Assembly: GCF_037392515.1 (NCBI RefSeq)
Contig: NC_090281.1
Span: 41,640,645-41,704,644, forward strand
Source of the DNA: Haliotis asinina
Lineage: Eukaryota; Mollusca; Gastropoda; Lepetellida; Haliotidae
Length of the DNA stretch: 64,000 nucleotides
Direction of reading: 5' to 3'
Positions 37,401-46,672 of the stretch are shown in pieces (the first letter of the stretch is position 1; the number at the start of each line of letters is the position of its first letter). Below the pieces are notes generated by a model that worked only from the letters and a program-made list of their open reading frames with translations, was not told the origin of the DNA and made no database searches. The position numbers were made by a program, and so were the translations under genes.

Positions 37401-38168
37401 ATGTTTGTTCCTATAGTAGGGAGGCAAGGCTAGGTATGACCCGCCTCTGAACGGCACGTAGTTAGCTATGTCTAGATAGACATTATCGATTTTATCTACA
37501 GCCCACCCGGACCCCAAGTGTGTGTAGCGTTCTAGGTATTCTCGTATCTGCTGAAAACTGGTATCGATTGATGTATCAATGGTCTCTGTATGTGTGACGA
37601 CCTCTTGTTGACCTCGGAAGTAAGGCTGAACATACTCAGTGGTACTCCCAACCTGCTTATCGAGCGACATTTTCACTGTGATCTGAAACTTGATACTTCC
37701 TAGGTTATTTAGTTCCTGGTTGACCTTATCAGCTATCAGAGGCTTGATATCTGTAATGTCTATGTTTCTATCAACGTGCATGCGCCAACCTCTCAAATAG
37801 TTGCCTACAGCGCGCTCAGTGCGCACGAACTGTAGGTCAATAGCTCTATTCTGTCGTAATAATTCTATAAGCTGTGGTTTTCTCATACGGGAATACCCGC
37901 CTAAACCCAAATCCTGTGCCTCGGCTTTCAGTTGTTTTACAGTGGGAGGTTTTGCTACGGGGGCATGTGATAACAATGCGGTTAACCCGGCTCTCCCCAG
38001 GTTTGAATAACCCGTGTATCCAAGCTGTTTTGCTTGAGCTTTTAATTGTTTTGCTGAAGGAGGGGCTTCTAAACCTAGTAATCCCAACAATGCTGACTTC
38101 CGCATTCGAGAATACCCGATCACACCTCTCTGTTTTGCGACCCTCTTCAGCTCGCGTACAGTAGACAT
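34479..38168 (-). CDS. Polinton 2 protein-primed DNA polymerase B, 1,229 aa
   Basis: All exonuclease and polymerase motifs described for the other copy are present ('YADFEALV', 'NLRGYDSHL', 'DTNNLYGWAMS', 'YTDTDSLLLE'). Four residues shorter: the 'QVGGPTGATEY' loop of copy 1 is 'QVGSTTEY' here, and the 'AAAGEAPSG' loop is 'VGGDSPSG'. Both variable spots coincide with short G/C palindromes. Start at ATG 38,168. Frame intact. Confidence 0.93.
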   Translation of the reverse strand: MSTVRELKRVAKQRGVIGYSRMRKSALLGLLGLEAPPSAKQLKAQAKQLGYTGYSNLGRAGLTALLSHAPVAKPPTVKQLKAEAQDLGLGGYSRMRKPQLIELLRQNRAIDLQFVRTERAVGNYLRGWRMHVDRNIDITDIKPLIADKVNQELNNLGSIKFQITVKMSLDKQVGSTTEYVQPYFRGQQEVVTHTETIDTSIDTSFQQIREYLERYTHLGSGWAVDKIDNVYLDIANYVPFRGGSYLALPPYYRNKHAIVNVKNRGNDCLRLAIRSALFPAGTHSDRLSSYPQDDGLNWDGIDEPTPISQITKVEKQNNLAINVFGHEGNTTIVHRVSPVKDRQVINIFMIQRGEKYHYTWIKHLSRLLHDQSKHDGEKHFCVRCLHGFSRADLLESHRDDCQGVGHTAIRVDMPKEGDNILKFSNHKNQMSVPYIIYADFEALVVGGDSPSGSFTHKTQEHKACSFGYIVVRCDGETKAPVVYRGPDAAERFLKCLQEEEKIIRNALYKIAPMRLTRVDRLAHASSTNCHVCDSPLNGDSVRDHCHITGKYRGAAHNACNLKLKINPKTINIPVVFHNLRGYDSHLIMQAIAKIDGNITCIPNNMERYISFSLNGLRFIDSFQFLLSSLDSLVKANNTFPITDRYTDAETRPLLMRKGVYPYEYMDSWAKFTETRLPPIDCFYSKLNEASVSRDDYSHATNVWNKLGCKNLGDYHDLYLRTDVLLLADVFETFRRTCFKQYKLDPAWYYTSPGLSWDALLKKTGVNLELLTDYDMHLFIEKGLRGGISMASKRYAKANNQYVKGYDPNKPTNHILYLDTNNLYGWAMSQYLPTGGFEWVPHVDVMGVAPDSYKGYILEVDLEYPKELHTSHNSYPLAPERMRVNPDWMSEYQHNLSGGRVTDVEKLVPNLMNKTKYIVHYRNLQLYLSLGMSLTKIHRVLMFDQSPWMEPYIRMNTDLRKKATSDFEKNLYKLMNNSVFGKTMDNLRKRVTVKLVRSSEEDKLRRSIASPAFNRSKIFTDNLVALHMKKSHIKFNRPVYVGMSILDLSKHLMYDFYYNELKKQYGDRCEVLYTDTDSLLLEIRTEDVYEDMKKHLDLYDTSDYPKTHAIHSTVNKKVLGKMKDECAGTPIAEYIGLRPKMYSILKADNSEIRKAKGVKKYVVKQHIKHARFKEALFKTRTFRHKMNTLRSDGHKIYGLTINKTSLSPMDTKRWIAIDGINTYAYGHEKI

Positions 38169-38228
38169 AGTGTTTACACCTAAGAGAACCAATGTCTAAT
38201 TGCTTCACAGTAAAGGGAGGTAACCCTT

Positions 38229-38495
38229 TCACGCACTGGAGTCTATCTTGAGCAGTCGCCTACGTTCTTTTATGTAGCTTTTTTTATTCTCGTAGATGAG
38301 TTGATGTCTGACTACGTTCGCTCCGTGAGCTTTACATAGACAGTAGTGTCCTTTAACCCCGATACCACACACAGAACACGTGTAGTTAGGACTTCCCATA
38401 TGGAAACAACAGAACCCCTGATTCCTGCATTTCCTACCACAGGCCTCGGTCTTCCCCATAAGTATGTATTCGCATCGGCATGGAGCGGGTCTCAT
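38229..38495 (-). CDS. Polinton 2 88 aa Cys-rich protein
   Basis: Same twelve Cys/His positions as the copy at 17,441-17,707. Differences by eye are confined to residues 6, 72 and 87. Upstream of PolB as in copy 1. Confidence 0.65.
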   Translation of the reverse strand: MRPAPCRCEYILMGKTEACGRKCRNQGFCCFHMGSPNYTCSVCGIGVKGHYCLCKAHGANVVRHQLIYENKKSYIKERRRLLKIDSSA

Positions 38496-38514
38496 GTTTA
38501 CTTATATAGGTATT

Positions 38515-38940
38515 TTAATTTAATTGCTTCGCAACCAACGCAGTAGCTGCTATACCCAACACTATGAAGCCCAGTTCACGATTCATTTGTCCCTTGGATG
38601 GTGTGTAGTACTGAGCGAGTGTGGGTTTATTGAGCGGTTCCAATTGTTTACCAGTTAGTAGGTAGTATTCTTTCATTGCTTCATCAACATCGTTGAATGT
38701 TTGAACGGCATGGTTTTCACGCTTGAGTTGTTCGTTAATAAAATCGATCCTCTGGAGGCGTTTTTTAGCGTACTCGGTCTGTGCCTTTTGTAAGTTCTCA
38801 ATAGCGAGATCGTGCCGCTTCCTTTCTTCCTGTATTTCAGCCGCGTGATCATCTCGTAGTTTCGAGAAGAGGAAATTACTCCCGGAAAATGCCAGGGCAT
38901 TCACTAACGCCCCACCGACCATCATAGCTATCGTGGCCAT
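38515..38940 (-). CDS. Polinton 2 141 aa membrane/coiled-coil protein (intact copy)
   Basis: The N-terminus 'MATIAMMVGGALVNALAF' is hydrophobic. Residues 30-90 form a charged coiled coil, and 118-138 ('ELGFIVLGIAATALVAKQL') a second hydrophobic helix after 'YYTPSKGQMNR'. A helical hairpin or membrane-anchored rod is plausible; role unknown. This intact frame shows that copy 1 carries a one-base insertion. Confidence 0.7.
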   Translation of the reverse strand: MATIAMMVGGALVNALAFSGSNFLFSKLRDDHAAEIQEERKRHDLAIENLQKAQTEYAKKRLQRIDFINEQLKRENHAVQTFNDVDEAMKEYYLLTGKQLEPLNKPTLAQYYTPSKGQMNRELGFIVLGIAATALVAKQLN

Positions 38941-38948
38941 CCCTATAT

Positions 38949-39176
38949 TTATTTCATTATATTATCAGGTATTATTCCTTGTTTTACTAGGATGTCTTTT
39001 GTGGCCATCGCCATACCAAGGTTCATTATGAGCATACCCATATCCTGCAGGTTGAAATCTAGCTTGATAGTTGGTTGTTTAAGCACCATTTTAGTCAACC
39101 GAGCGTACCCTACGGCTAGACTGGCTACCACTGTGGCGTGGTATGCGTCGTTGACGAACGTTTTCCCCTCAGACAT
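38949..39176 (-). CDS. Polinton 2 75 aa small protein
   Basis: One residue differs from 16,759-16,986 (A for T at residue 18). Preceded by the same AT-rich leader. Confidence 0.6.
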   Translation of the reverse strand: MSEGKTFVNDAYHATVVASLAVGYARLTKMVLKQPTIKLDFNLQDMGMLIMNLGMAMATKDILVKQGIIPDNIMK

Positions 39177-39202
39177 TATGTATATGATATAAAATATTAA
39201 AA

Positions 39203-39517
39203 TTATAACATGATATGCGGGTCTACCGTGGGGGTGGGGGGCTCACTGTTGGGTGGTGGCTCACTGTGGGAGGGTACCCCCACATATAACCACGAGATAG
39301 CCAAGGCAGCAGTTACGCCTACAGCCAACAACAGTCGGGGGTTGGTCACTTTATGTTGGTTACACCACCGTTTTTTACCGGCAGCTACTCTCTTAGGATT
39401 CTTCTGCCTGGTTACTGTTGGGGGTACCCCCACTGGGGTCACTTCCCTCACTGGTTCCTGTGAAGGGGTTTCCTCCACTGTTGGGGGTACCTCCACTGGT
39501 TCCTGTGCAGCATCCAT
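39203..39517 (-). CDS. Polinton 2 104 aa basic membrane protein
   Basis: The core 'RQKNPKRVAAGKKRWCNQHK' plus the hydrophobic helix is kept, with one change after it (N for K). The Pro/Thr/Glu-rich N-terminus and the tail ('GVPSHSEPPPNSEPPTPTVD') differ from copy 1 by several in-frame indels built from GC-rich repeats. Confidence 0.6.
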   Translation of the reverse strand: MDAAQEPVEVPPTVEETPSQEPVREVTPVGVPPTVTRQKNPKRVAAGKKRWCNQHKVTNPRLLLAVGVTAALAISWLYVGVPSHSEPPPNSEPPTPTVDPHIML

Positions 39518-39986
39518 CTATACTATTATTATTATTTTTTCTCTCAAATTGACAATGTTTTGCTGTGATAATCGCCGCCGTCACTGGAGCCAACAACATA
39601 CCATATTTGTGGTACAGCCCGCAGCTGATAGAGCTCACGGCGTGTTCGATAAAAGGGTCTTTCTCGAGGTCCTCCCACAGGTAAAGTCGGCGCTCTGGTG
39701 GAATGGGAAGGAAGTGTGATACAATACCGGTGTATATCTGGGTCATAGCCGATCCTATTGTCTTTGTCATTTCTGCTCCGAGCCGGGACTCTTATCTAGA
39801 GTACAGCTTATCGATTTCTTCGGCTAACATTTTGTGAATTTTATCCGGAGTGTAGTCTCCAAAGTAATGTTTGGCTTTGCCGCCAACAGCCAACGCCACC
39901 AGTTTCTCTCGCTTGCCATCAGTGGGGCCTGCCGGCGGCGTGGGGGAATCCCCAGACAATTGTTCGAGCAATTCCTCACACTCCAT
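39393..39986 (-). pseudogene. Polinton 2 197 aa protein gene with nonsense codon
   Basis: From ATG 39,986 the frame reads to a TAA at 39,792-39,794, where copy 1 has a Tyr codon (tac to taa). After the stop the frame continues and matches copy 1 to the end at 39,393, apart from a variable Gly/Pro-rich tail. As in copy 1, the frame is open upstream to 40,094 with a hydrophobic N-terminal extension. Confidence 0.8.
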
Positions 39987-40104
39987 CTTATAATATAACA
40001 AGTAAGATTTAGTTTTAACTATATAATACCCGATGTAGACAAAACACAGAGAAATGAAGGTTAAGTTGCACACGACAAACACTTCAAATATCATAGCTAT
40101 ATAC

Positions 40105-40192
40105 TTAGCTTTGCTTAGCTTTGCTTAGCTTTGCTTAGCTTTAGCTTAGCTTTGCTTAGCTTTAGCTTAGCTTTGCTTAGCTTTGCTTAGCA
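40105..40192. repeat. 10/11-bp tandem repeat beside the ATPase gene, Polinton 2
   Basis: About eight units of 'cttagctttg' with some 11-bp units containing 'ttagctttag'. It is longer and less regular than the matching tract at 15,761-15,818. It again reaches the ATPase stop codon. Confidence 0.85.
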
Positions 40193-40840
40193 TACTATAT
40201 ATGCTACTGGTTGGTCGGTCTTGAGCACGAGCTTAGCGTGTTTAGTTTCAGCGAGCTGTTTCTTCACCCGTTCCCGTTCTAATTTGCTCATCACATCGTT
40301 CTCTCTCAAACACTCCTCGAACGAATCCCTGTCCTTACAGTGAAATAAGGCCACCCATCGCGTCTGCTCCCTGAGGTCTTTCAACACCGAGTTGAACTTC
40401 TGCGTTAGCACCCAGACGCTGTGATTTGCATGCCGGCCGGAGAAGGCCAGGTACGATAGCATGTCTCTCTTTTTTGTTATCTCGCGATTAGCGCTGCAGT
40501 CGTCCAGTATGAACAGCGTCGGTTCCCCTTTAAATTTCTCGTGAAGAGCTTTCAACCAGTCCTGCAGACGTGTTCCAGGGTCGATTTTGTGTACGTCCGG
40601 GTCCGTCATCACCCAAGGTCGCGCGTACGTTTTATTCATGCTCAGAGTAGGGCACATGATAACGATGTTATCGAACACACCCTTGTAGTAACCCTCCAAC
40701 ATATCCAACACGAAAACGGTCTTCCCACAGCCAGTCTGCCCGCACACTATGGCGCAGTGTGGGTCAGTGGGCAGTTGTGGGTACCCCTGGGGGGTGTGGG
40801 GGTACCCCCCATCAGTAGATGGCTTGCACGAATCTCCCAT
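40187..40840 (-). CDS. Polinton 2 packaging ATPase (A32/FtsK-HerA type), 217 aa, intact
   Basis: It would pump element DNA into the capsid. Walker A 'GQTGCGKT' is at residues 34-41, Walker B 'LFILDD' at 109-114, and an arginine-containing region 'LKDLREQTRW' follows. Length is normal for Polinton ATPases. The first ~28 residues are Pro/Gly/Thr-rich ('TDGGYPHTPQGYPQ') and encoded by GC-palindromic sequence, so they are probably an accreted tail. The ATG overlaps the MCP end by 29 nt. Confidence 0.88.
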   Translation of the reverse strand: MGDSCKPSTDGGYPHTPQGYPQLPTDPHCAIVCGQTGCGKTVFVLDMLEGYYKGVFDNIVIMCPTLSMNKTYARPWVMTDPDVHKIDPGTRLQDWLKALHEKFKGEPTLFILDDCSANREITKKRDMLSYLAFSGRHANHSVWVLTQKFNSVLKDLREQTRWVALFHCKDRDSFEECLRENDVMSKLERERVKKQLAETKHAKLVLKTDQPVAYIVC

Positions 40841-42065
40841 TGTCTATATTAAGTTGCGCGTCCATAATAACGTACAGATATAATTTCAACTTACCAGCGG
40901 TTTGAGCCTTCTTAGTAATCTGGATGGTTATCCCTTCGCTGCCGTTATCTATACGGCGCCCGCTACCGTGCAGTTTATCATCATCCGTGGATCGCATGTC
41001 CAACCATAGGGCGTACTTGGTGGTCAGGTATTCACCGATCTGCACGGAGCCGAGGTCCAGGTCCTTTGTTATGTAGTCCCCCACTGGTAGCTTTTTTATC
41101 TCATCCCACTGCTGGTGTGGTCTCATACCATGACTGAACAGCTGGTTGGGCACGCCCTCGATGGTAACTTCCACCTTTTCAATCTCGGGGTTGAAAAACT
41201 TCTCGCTGTCCCTCCGGAATGGATCGTAATACTCCACGGGGACGACCAGGATACCTTTCATCGATCGCGCCGGCACGTTCAGGTTGATATTCCACACAGT
41301 GTCGCTCTTATCTCGCACGACTGATCTATGCCTCAGTACGCGATCGTACAGGATAGCCATCTTCCCAGAGTACTGGCTTCGAACCTGCCTGGCCAGCTCC
41401 GGGCTAGTGACCATGTCGAACTCCAGAGAGATGTTGTCTATGGCATAACTGGCCTCATCACCGTTCGGCGTACGAACTACTTTGCTATAGTCGTTAAACG
41501 TGAGCTCGTATTCGAGCCTATCACCCAGCGCGGCCTGGTAAAACGGCGCGTGTTCCGTGAGCAACTCGAAGTCGAGCGGCACGCAGAATCGATTCCCGTA
41601 TGCTCGAGCGATGGCCTTTTCACCGTCCGATAGCTTGTCTTGCTGGTCTTGCGTGAAGGCATACCCTATGCGCGACCGGGTTGATTTGCTGATGCCCTGG
41701 TACACATCATTGACTCGTTCTCCCTCGCTTTTCCAGAGATCCCTGTAGCAGTGAAACACGTCGCTGTCGTCGATGCTCAGCACCTTGTTACCGCTGATCT
41801 TGACGGTTGTTTTCTTGATGATAGCTCGACCCACGTTACGCACTAGCTCGCGTTTGTCGTCGGAGGTCAACGTGATATTGAACGCCAGTCGAACAGTGCC
41901 TGGTACAATGAGGTCATTCTCACCAAGGTTTGGAAATCTAACCAGCAGAGTTTGATTCTGGTCTATCTTGCTGGGATTGTTGGTGATGGTCACCGACTGT
42001 CGCACGGCTCTGGCCCCTAATGGCTCTCTCAATCTTCTGAAAGGATCTAATTTTCTGCCGTACAT
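40812..42065 (-). CDS. Polinton 2 major capsid protein, 417 aa
   Basis: Double jelly-roll MCP as at 13,954-15,210, one residue shorter ('TSDDKRE' for 'TSDNDKRE') and with about ten scattered substitutions. Frame intact. The AT-rich spacer 42,066-42,098 precedes it. Confidence 0.88.
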   Translation of the reverse strand: MYGRKLDPFRRLREPLGARAVRQSVTITNNPSKIDQNQTLLVRFPNLGENDLIVPGTVRLAFNITLTSDDKRELVRNVGRAIIKKTTVKISGNKVLSIDDSDVFHCYRDLWKSEGERVNDVYQGISKSTRSRIGYAFTQDQQDKLSDGEKAIARAYGNRFCVPLDFELLTEHAPFYQAALGDRLEYELTFNDYSKVVRTPNGDEASYAIDNISLEFDMVTSPELARQVRSQYSGKMAILYDRVLRHRSVVRDKSDTVWNINLNVPARSMKGILVVPVEYYDPFRRDSEKFFNPEIEKVEVTIEGVPNQLFSHGMRPHQQWDEIKKLPVGDYITKDLDLGSVQIGEYLTTKYALWLDMRSTDDDKLHGSGRRIDNGSEGITIQITKKAQTAGKLKLYLYVIMDAQLNIDNGRFVQAIY

Positions 42066-42098
42066 TGTTATATATAAATAAAATATATTTAAATACTA
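42066..42098. promoter_or_regulatory. AT-rich divergent promoter candidate upstream of MCP, Polinton 2
   Basis: Same 33-bp A/T spacer as at 13,921-13,953, between the MCP and 385 aa gene starts. Contains 'ttatatataaataaa'. Confidence 0.5.
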
Positions 42099-43251
42099 AT
42101 GGATGAAGACATAGATATGACGGAGATGCCGGGCGCTAGTGCCCAGGCATCTGATGAGCAGGAGACCTCATTTACTAGTTCACCATTGAACCAAGAACTT
42201 TTAGCAACAACGGTAGATGATTATTACGAAAGTTTAAGAAGTGATAAATACTACGTTGATCCACAGGGCCGATACCTTGATAATTTTTTTATTGATACAA
42301 AGGGTGTTCTACGCCTTAAGGCTAAACCAGAGGTTGACCTCTTTAACAAGCGCAATAAAAAACCACTGGCCTTGTCAACTCTAGCCAGCCGCCATGGTGT
42401 CGAATTTATCCGTGAACATCTAAACATGAATGATTACGTTGGTGCAATACCTAAGGCCGTTGTTGAAGATCTGCAAGCTACCAGATCCCACCTCACCACT
42501 AGAGATGAAATGACACCACAGCGTGCTACAGAAGCCTCGGACAGCATAGAAAAACTGTTGAGCACCTACTGGGACAAACCGTTACCGGGGTTTGACTTTC
42601 CGGTAAGGGAACTGCGCGGCTTAGACGAAGCCGTGAAACGCGTGCGTGGAGAACTCGTGAACAACATGGGGAAACTGAACGAAATCGACGAGCACATCGC
42701 TAGGGAAAAAACCAAACTCAACGAAACTGAAAACGATGATATTAAGCGTCGTATCAATGAACGACTACGCGATTTAGAAGACGAGAGACGTACACGATTG
42801 GAATCCGCTTCCTCGAATCGTGAACAACTTCGATCCCAGATCAGTCGTATTCGGGAAACAATCGATAGAATACTGAATGAGGATACTTTAGCCAACAGGA
42901 TTCGGATATTGTTCCGGGAGCAAGGGATCACCATCGCCAGCATTCTGACTGCATTGGGTTTCATCATATCAACCCTGGTGGTGTCACTGGTGGGAGGAAC
43001 CCCCACACCTGGCGGCGGGGGAACTCCCACAGGCGGTGGTGTTAAAGACTGGATAAAAAAACTCGGGGAAGGCCTAGCTACTGGCTGGTAAAGCCGCCGA
43101 AGCCCTTCCCGGCATCCTGGGTAGCATCGTCTCGTGGTTGTTGAGCGCTCTGGCTAAAACTGCCATGTGGCTCAGTCAAAACATGTGGGCAGCCATCGTC
43201 GCCGTGGCGGGTCTGGTGTACGTAGCGGCTAAGAAATCTTTAACCAAATAA
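42099..43251 (+). pseudogene. Polinton 2 coiled-coil membrane-active protein, frameshifted
   Basis: The frame matches the 385 aa protein of copy 1 for about 325 residues. A 2-nt loss near 43,080 ('ctagctactgg' against 'ctagctaaactgg') then leads to a stop at 43,089-43,091. The lost part is the rest of the amphipathic helix and the last hydrophobic helix, which can still be read in another frame to 43,251. If those helices disrupt membranes, this copy has lost that activity. Confidence 0.82.
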
Positions 43252-44401
43252 GCCCCAAAGTTACCCCACCAACCACCAGGGCCGTTTTATTATCAATATG
43301 CTGCTGATAGGGGGGTACCCCCACATGCATATGGGGGTGTGTGGGGGGCACATGAACTTTAGACTCCGGGGGTGGCGCCACTATACCCTTTTCATGTGGT
43401 GGGATGTGTGGGATATAGGGGGTGTTAATATCGGGGTTGATACCCAACTTTTGGTCCGCCGTGGCTATGACTATTTTGTTGTTATAACCCACCACTTTTT
43501 TTATTCTCAGTTGCATATCACTCGGAGCCATGTACAACCCCACGCCGAACACGTAATTGACTTTCGATCTGGCGTATTCTAACACGTTTTGGTAACGGTC
43601 GATGGCCCTCGGGAGATCAACTGGAGAATTGATAGCATCCTCAACGTTGGAAACGAATTGTGTCTGAGCGTCGTAAGCAGTTCCCTTACCGAGGATGTTG
43701 GAACGCGTCATCGACTGCGCACCCAACAGCGCCCACACGTACGTTCGAATCGAGTCGTTCAAGCGTATTGTACCAGCACGAGTGAATTCTTTCGATGTTT
43801 TTGAGATCATTTTAGTCCAGGCTGTGGCTGCATCAGGATTGGTTTGCTTTATACAGCTGACATGGATCTTTTCATTCGTTGTGGGGCCTGTAAATGTATG
43901 ACGGTTTGGGTTGTATGAACCATCTTTAGAACCGGCATAATATGTTCCGGACCTGTAGAAGTACACGAGAACTATACCGAGACCATGGTTCACACCAGGA
44001 AGGCGAAAGTCTTTATTCGTTGGAATCTCAAACTCCCCACAAACACGTTCATAAGCGCGTCTATCATAGGGGTTATTCGTCATACTCCACGCTTTATCTT
44101 GGGGAAGAGGAGCACTTATTTCCTTCAATATTCGTCTCGTTTGATAATAAATATGAAACAAAATAACCGCCTTACTCAGTTCGTCTATACCGTAGTCTGG
44201 TGTCACACCCGACCCTGTCGTCGCACACCACACAGCAAAGTTGAGTTGGTTCTGCCAAAACTGCATTGGGTTTTGATTCCAGTTTACCACCGCCTGCGCG
44301 TTATTAACGGACACGACATATTTTTCAAAGATATCAATAAAGGTTGTTTTAAACCCCGTACCATCTGCATTCACCACGATTTTCAAGTGTGCTAAATCCA
44401 T
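43229..44401 (-). CDS. Polinton 2 390 aa C-anchored protein
   Basis: Same length and architecture as 11,613-12,785, with about six substitutions. It keeps the Pro/His linker over a GC palindrome and the hydrophobic C-terminus. Its tail overlaps the end of the frameshifted 385 aa gene. Confidence 0.75.
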   Translation of the reverse strand: MDLAHLKIVVNADGTGFKTTFIDIFEKYVVSVNNAQAVVNWNQNPMQFWQNQLNFAVWCATTGSGVTPDYGIDELSKAVILFHIYYQTRRILKEISAPLPQDKAWSMTNNPYDRRAYERVCGEFEIPTNKDFRLPGVNHGLGIVLVYFYRSGTYYAGSKDGSYNPNRHTFTGPTTNEKIHVSCIKQTNPDAATAWTKMISKTSKEFTRAGTIRLNDSIRTYVWALLGAQSMTRSNILGKGTAYDAQTQFVSNVEDAINSPVDLPRAIDRYQNVLEYARSKVNYVFGVGLYMAPSDMQLRIKKVVGYNNKIVIATADQKLGINPDINTPYIPHIPPHEKGIVAPPPESKVHVPPTHPHMHVGVPPYQQHIDNKTALVVGGVTLGLIWLKIS

Positions 44402-44430
44402 ATTATAATATATAATTCATATATTATAAT
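44402..44430. promoter_or_regulatory. Palindromic AT-rich divergent promoter candidate, Polinton 2
   Basis: Counterpart of 11,584-11,612. The 17-nt arms have one mismatch (c at 44,419). Both start codons are again part of the palindrome. Confidence 0.6.
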
Positions 44431-45084
44431 ATGTACATAACACTTCCAGGAATAATGAGCGGTGAGGCCGTTCAGCTGACGCACGCGATCGATAACACGT
44501 CAGGTCAACTCGAAGTCGCACTCTGCGATATCACCTACCTACCGCAATGGACTAACATTAATATCAGCAACAATAAGCTGTTCGTCAGTGGAACTCGCAG
44601 TCAGATAACTGACGGCTACTACAGTGTGTGCTCTCTAAACGACGAGGTCTTCAAACCCCTGGGAGCCGAACTCAAGATGAACGACTCAAACGGCACAGTG
44701 GTGTTAATCAACAACGGAAGAACCTCCTTGAGGCTCGGCCGACCATTAGCGAGGATACTCGGTATGTCTCCTGACGAGATAAAACCAACAACAACCGTCA
44801 CAGGTACGAAGTTACCCGACCTAGTACCGTACCGAGAGCTGTACATTCATCTCGGCCAGGTGAGCACAACATACAACATTCAAGGAGGTCACCCTTCCAC
44901 TATACTGAGAGCAGTGCCGGTGAAAACTGAGAAATACAACGACGGTAGAACCGAGTCATTTTCACCACGGCAGTATAAGAGATTAACCCAGGGCAACATA
45001 CCTGAGCTGACAATATCGGTGTTAGATATAAATCATAATCCTGTAAATATAGGATACCTCAGCTTAACGCTTCATGTAAAATGA
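44431..45084 (+). CDS. Polinton 2 candidate minor capsid protein, 217 aa
   Basis: Three substitutions from the copy at 10,930-11,583 (I/M at 9, A/I at 44, L/P at 113 by eye). Its stop overlaps the ATG of the 304 aa gene as ATGA. Confidence 0.6.
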   Translation: MYITLPGIMSGEAVQLTHAIDNTSGQLEVALCDITYLPQWTNINISNNKLFVSGTRSQITDGYYSVCSLNDEVFKPLGAELKMNDSNGTVVLINNGRTSLRLGRPLARILGMSPDEIKPTTTVTGTKLPDLVPYRELYIHLGQVSTTYNIQGGHPSTILRAVPVKTEKYNDGRTESFSPRQYKRLTQGNIPELTISVLDINHNPVNIGYLSLTLHVK

Positions 45085-45995
45085 CCAGCGCACAAGGGCC
45101 TGGAGTGAAAAAATGCGTTAATATCGGGATCTCCGACCTTGGAGACACGCGCGGTTTCGACGCTCCCGGAGTAGATGGTAAATCGTACGCCTTGCAACTG
45201 AAAAACAACATTTACAAACGCGTTGAAATCCCCTCCGGTGGAACCCTAAGTGATATGATAGATACCACAAGAGCAACAGTCAACACTAAGTACGCCCTTG
45301 TCAACACCGGTGATAATAATTGGATAATATACCCATCGTTCGGTGGTAAACTGTTCGACTTAGACGATGTTGAGAGCACTACCGTCGTCCAAAACAAACC
45401 ATATATGCTCGTCTTCACCGAAGATAACAAGTGGGTGTTGTTACCCGATAACGACGACTGGTTTCTCAATATTAGACTCGTCTCCCCTTACGTGTTTACG
45501 GATAACAAAGACAACCACCTAAACAAAGTCGTGAACAATGGAACCCTGCTCGTGGCTTATGTCCCAACTCAGAGACGTAGCGTAGTCGTCAGCCCAGTCA
45601 ACACTATGGCAGCCCACATGCTATCGAGTAAACCGGCCATACAAAACGTGACATTGCAGTTGGTGTCTGAATTCGAAGGCGTGGTCAAGATACTAGAGAG
45701 TCTACCGGCAAACTCAACACTGATCATCAAAGTCTACCTAGGGGAACCATCGGTGAATGATGTCGAGATCGTGAAGGGGATCAAACTCGGGTGGGTGAAA
45801 CGACACCAGTATCAAGTTTGCAACGTTTACGTGCGGGTGGGTGTTGGAGCCGACACCAGTATGGAGGGGGTCAACGTGATCGTGGAAAACAAGATATCAC
45901 TAACCAAGATCTTCCTGCCTAACAACATACACTTCATGGGTATGAAGTTAACCCCTGAATTATTATCAAAAAACCAGTTGGAAATTATATCGTAA
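45081..45995 (+). CDS. Polinton 2 304 aa LGDTxGFD-family protein
   Basis: Same length as copy 1, with about ten substitutions spread along the protein, a few of them clustered ('SKPAI' for 'SKLTI', 'SVNDV' for 'SGNDV'). Shares the N-terminal module with the next gene. Confidence 0.7.
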   Translation: MTSAQGPGVKKCVNIGISDLGDTRGFDAPGVDGKSYALQLKNNIYKRVEIPSGGTLSDMIDTTRATVNTKYALVNTGDNNWIIYPSFGGKLFDLDDVESTTVVQNKPYMLVFTEDNKWVLLPDNDDWFLNIRLVSPYVFTDNKDNHLNKVVNNGTLLVAYVPTQRRSVVVSPVNTMAAHMLSSKPAIQNVTLQLVSEFEGVVKILESLPANSTLIIKVYLGEPSVNDVEIVKGIKLGWVKRHQYQVCNVYVRVGVGADTSMEGVNVIVENKISLTKIFLPNNIHFMGMKLTPELLSKNQLEIIS

Positions 45996-46005
45996 TAGTA
46001 TAATA

Positions 46006-46671
46006 ATGACCAGTCATCACCCCAACACTACGCTTAACGACCTAGGAGATACGGAGGGATTCGATCAGTCTGGTGAGGAAGATGAATTATACATCCTGCA
46101 ATTCAAAGACAACGTGTACAGACGGATGTCGTTATCAGATTTTAAAGAGCCCAAATGGCTGATCAACTTAACACTCACCTCACCTTATATCACATTAACC
46201 GAATTGGGGCGTATCTCTAAGATTAGGAACAACGGTATCTGGCCCGGGGATTTCATTCCGGAGAGGGGATTAATAAGAACTAACAAAAATAGGTTAACGT
46301 CTTTATTCGAAAATAAATTAACATTTAGTAATCCTGAAATAATATTCCCCCCTTTCACACTCATCATAGAAGTCTTCTTTGAGTATTCAGACAATGGAGA
46401 CCCCCAAATAGTACACCAAATTTTACCCGGGGTGTCAATACACTGGTTTAGCAGACACAAAGGCAAATATTGTCGTATTGTTATACAACGGGACACCACG
46501 GGTCCTATAAACCACTTAATAAGCCTCCTTGGGGTTTTTATTACAACAGAAAAGTCTATTAGCCTCTCACCTATTACCCTGACTGGGAGTCTAGATCTTG
46601 TAGACTTCAAATTCATTGATAGACTTTTAACTGAAACCCAATTAAAATATCTTTCAAAATATATATTATAG
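46006..46671 (+). CDS. Polinton 2 221 aa variable protein, LGDTxGFD family
   Basis: Counterpart of the 236 aa protein at 9,298-10,008, but 15 residues shorter and strongly diverged in the middle. 'IKKNKLTFSNNAYSRYLDRI' in copy 1 stands against 'LFENKLTFSNPEIIFPPF' here, and there are further clustered changes near 'YSDNGDPQIV' and 'SRHKGKYC'. Conserved anchors such as 'FTLIIEVFF' and 'QILPGVSIHWF' lie between the variable blocks. That is what one expects of strands separated by exposed loops. Confidence 0.7.
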   Translation: MTSHHPNTTLNDLGDTEGFDQSGEEDELYILQFKDNVYRRMSLSDFKEPKWLINLTLTSPYITLTELGRISKIRNNGIWPGDFIPERGLIRTNKNRLTSLFENKLTFSNPEIIFPPFTLIIEVFFEYSDNGDPQIVHQILPGVSIHWFSRHKGKYCRIVIQRDTTGPINHLISLLGVFITTEKSISLSPITLTGSLDLVDFKFIDRLLTETQLKYLSKYIL

Positions 46672-46672
46672 G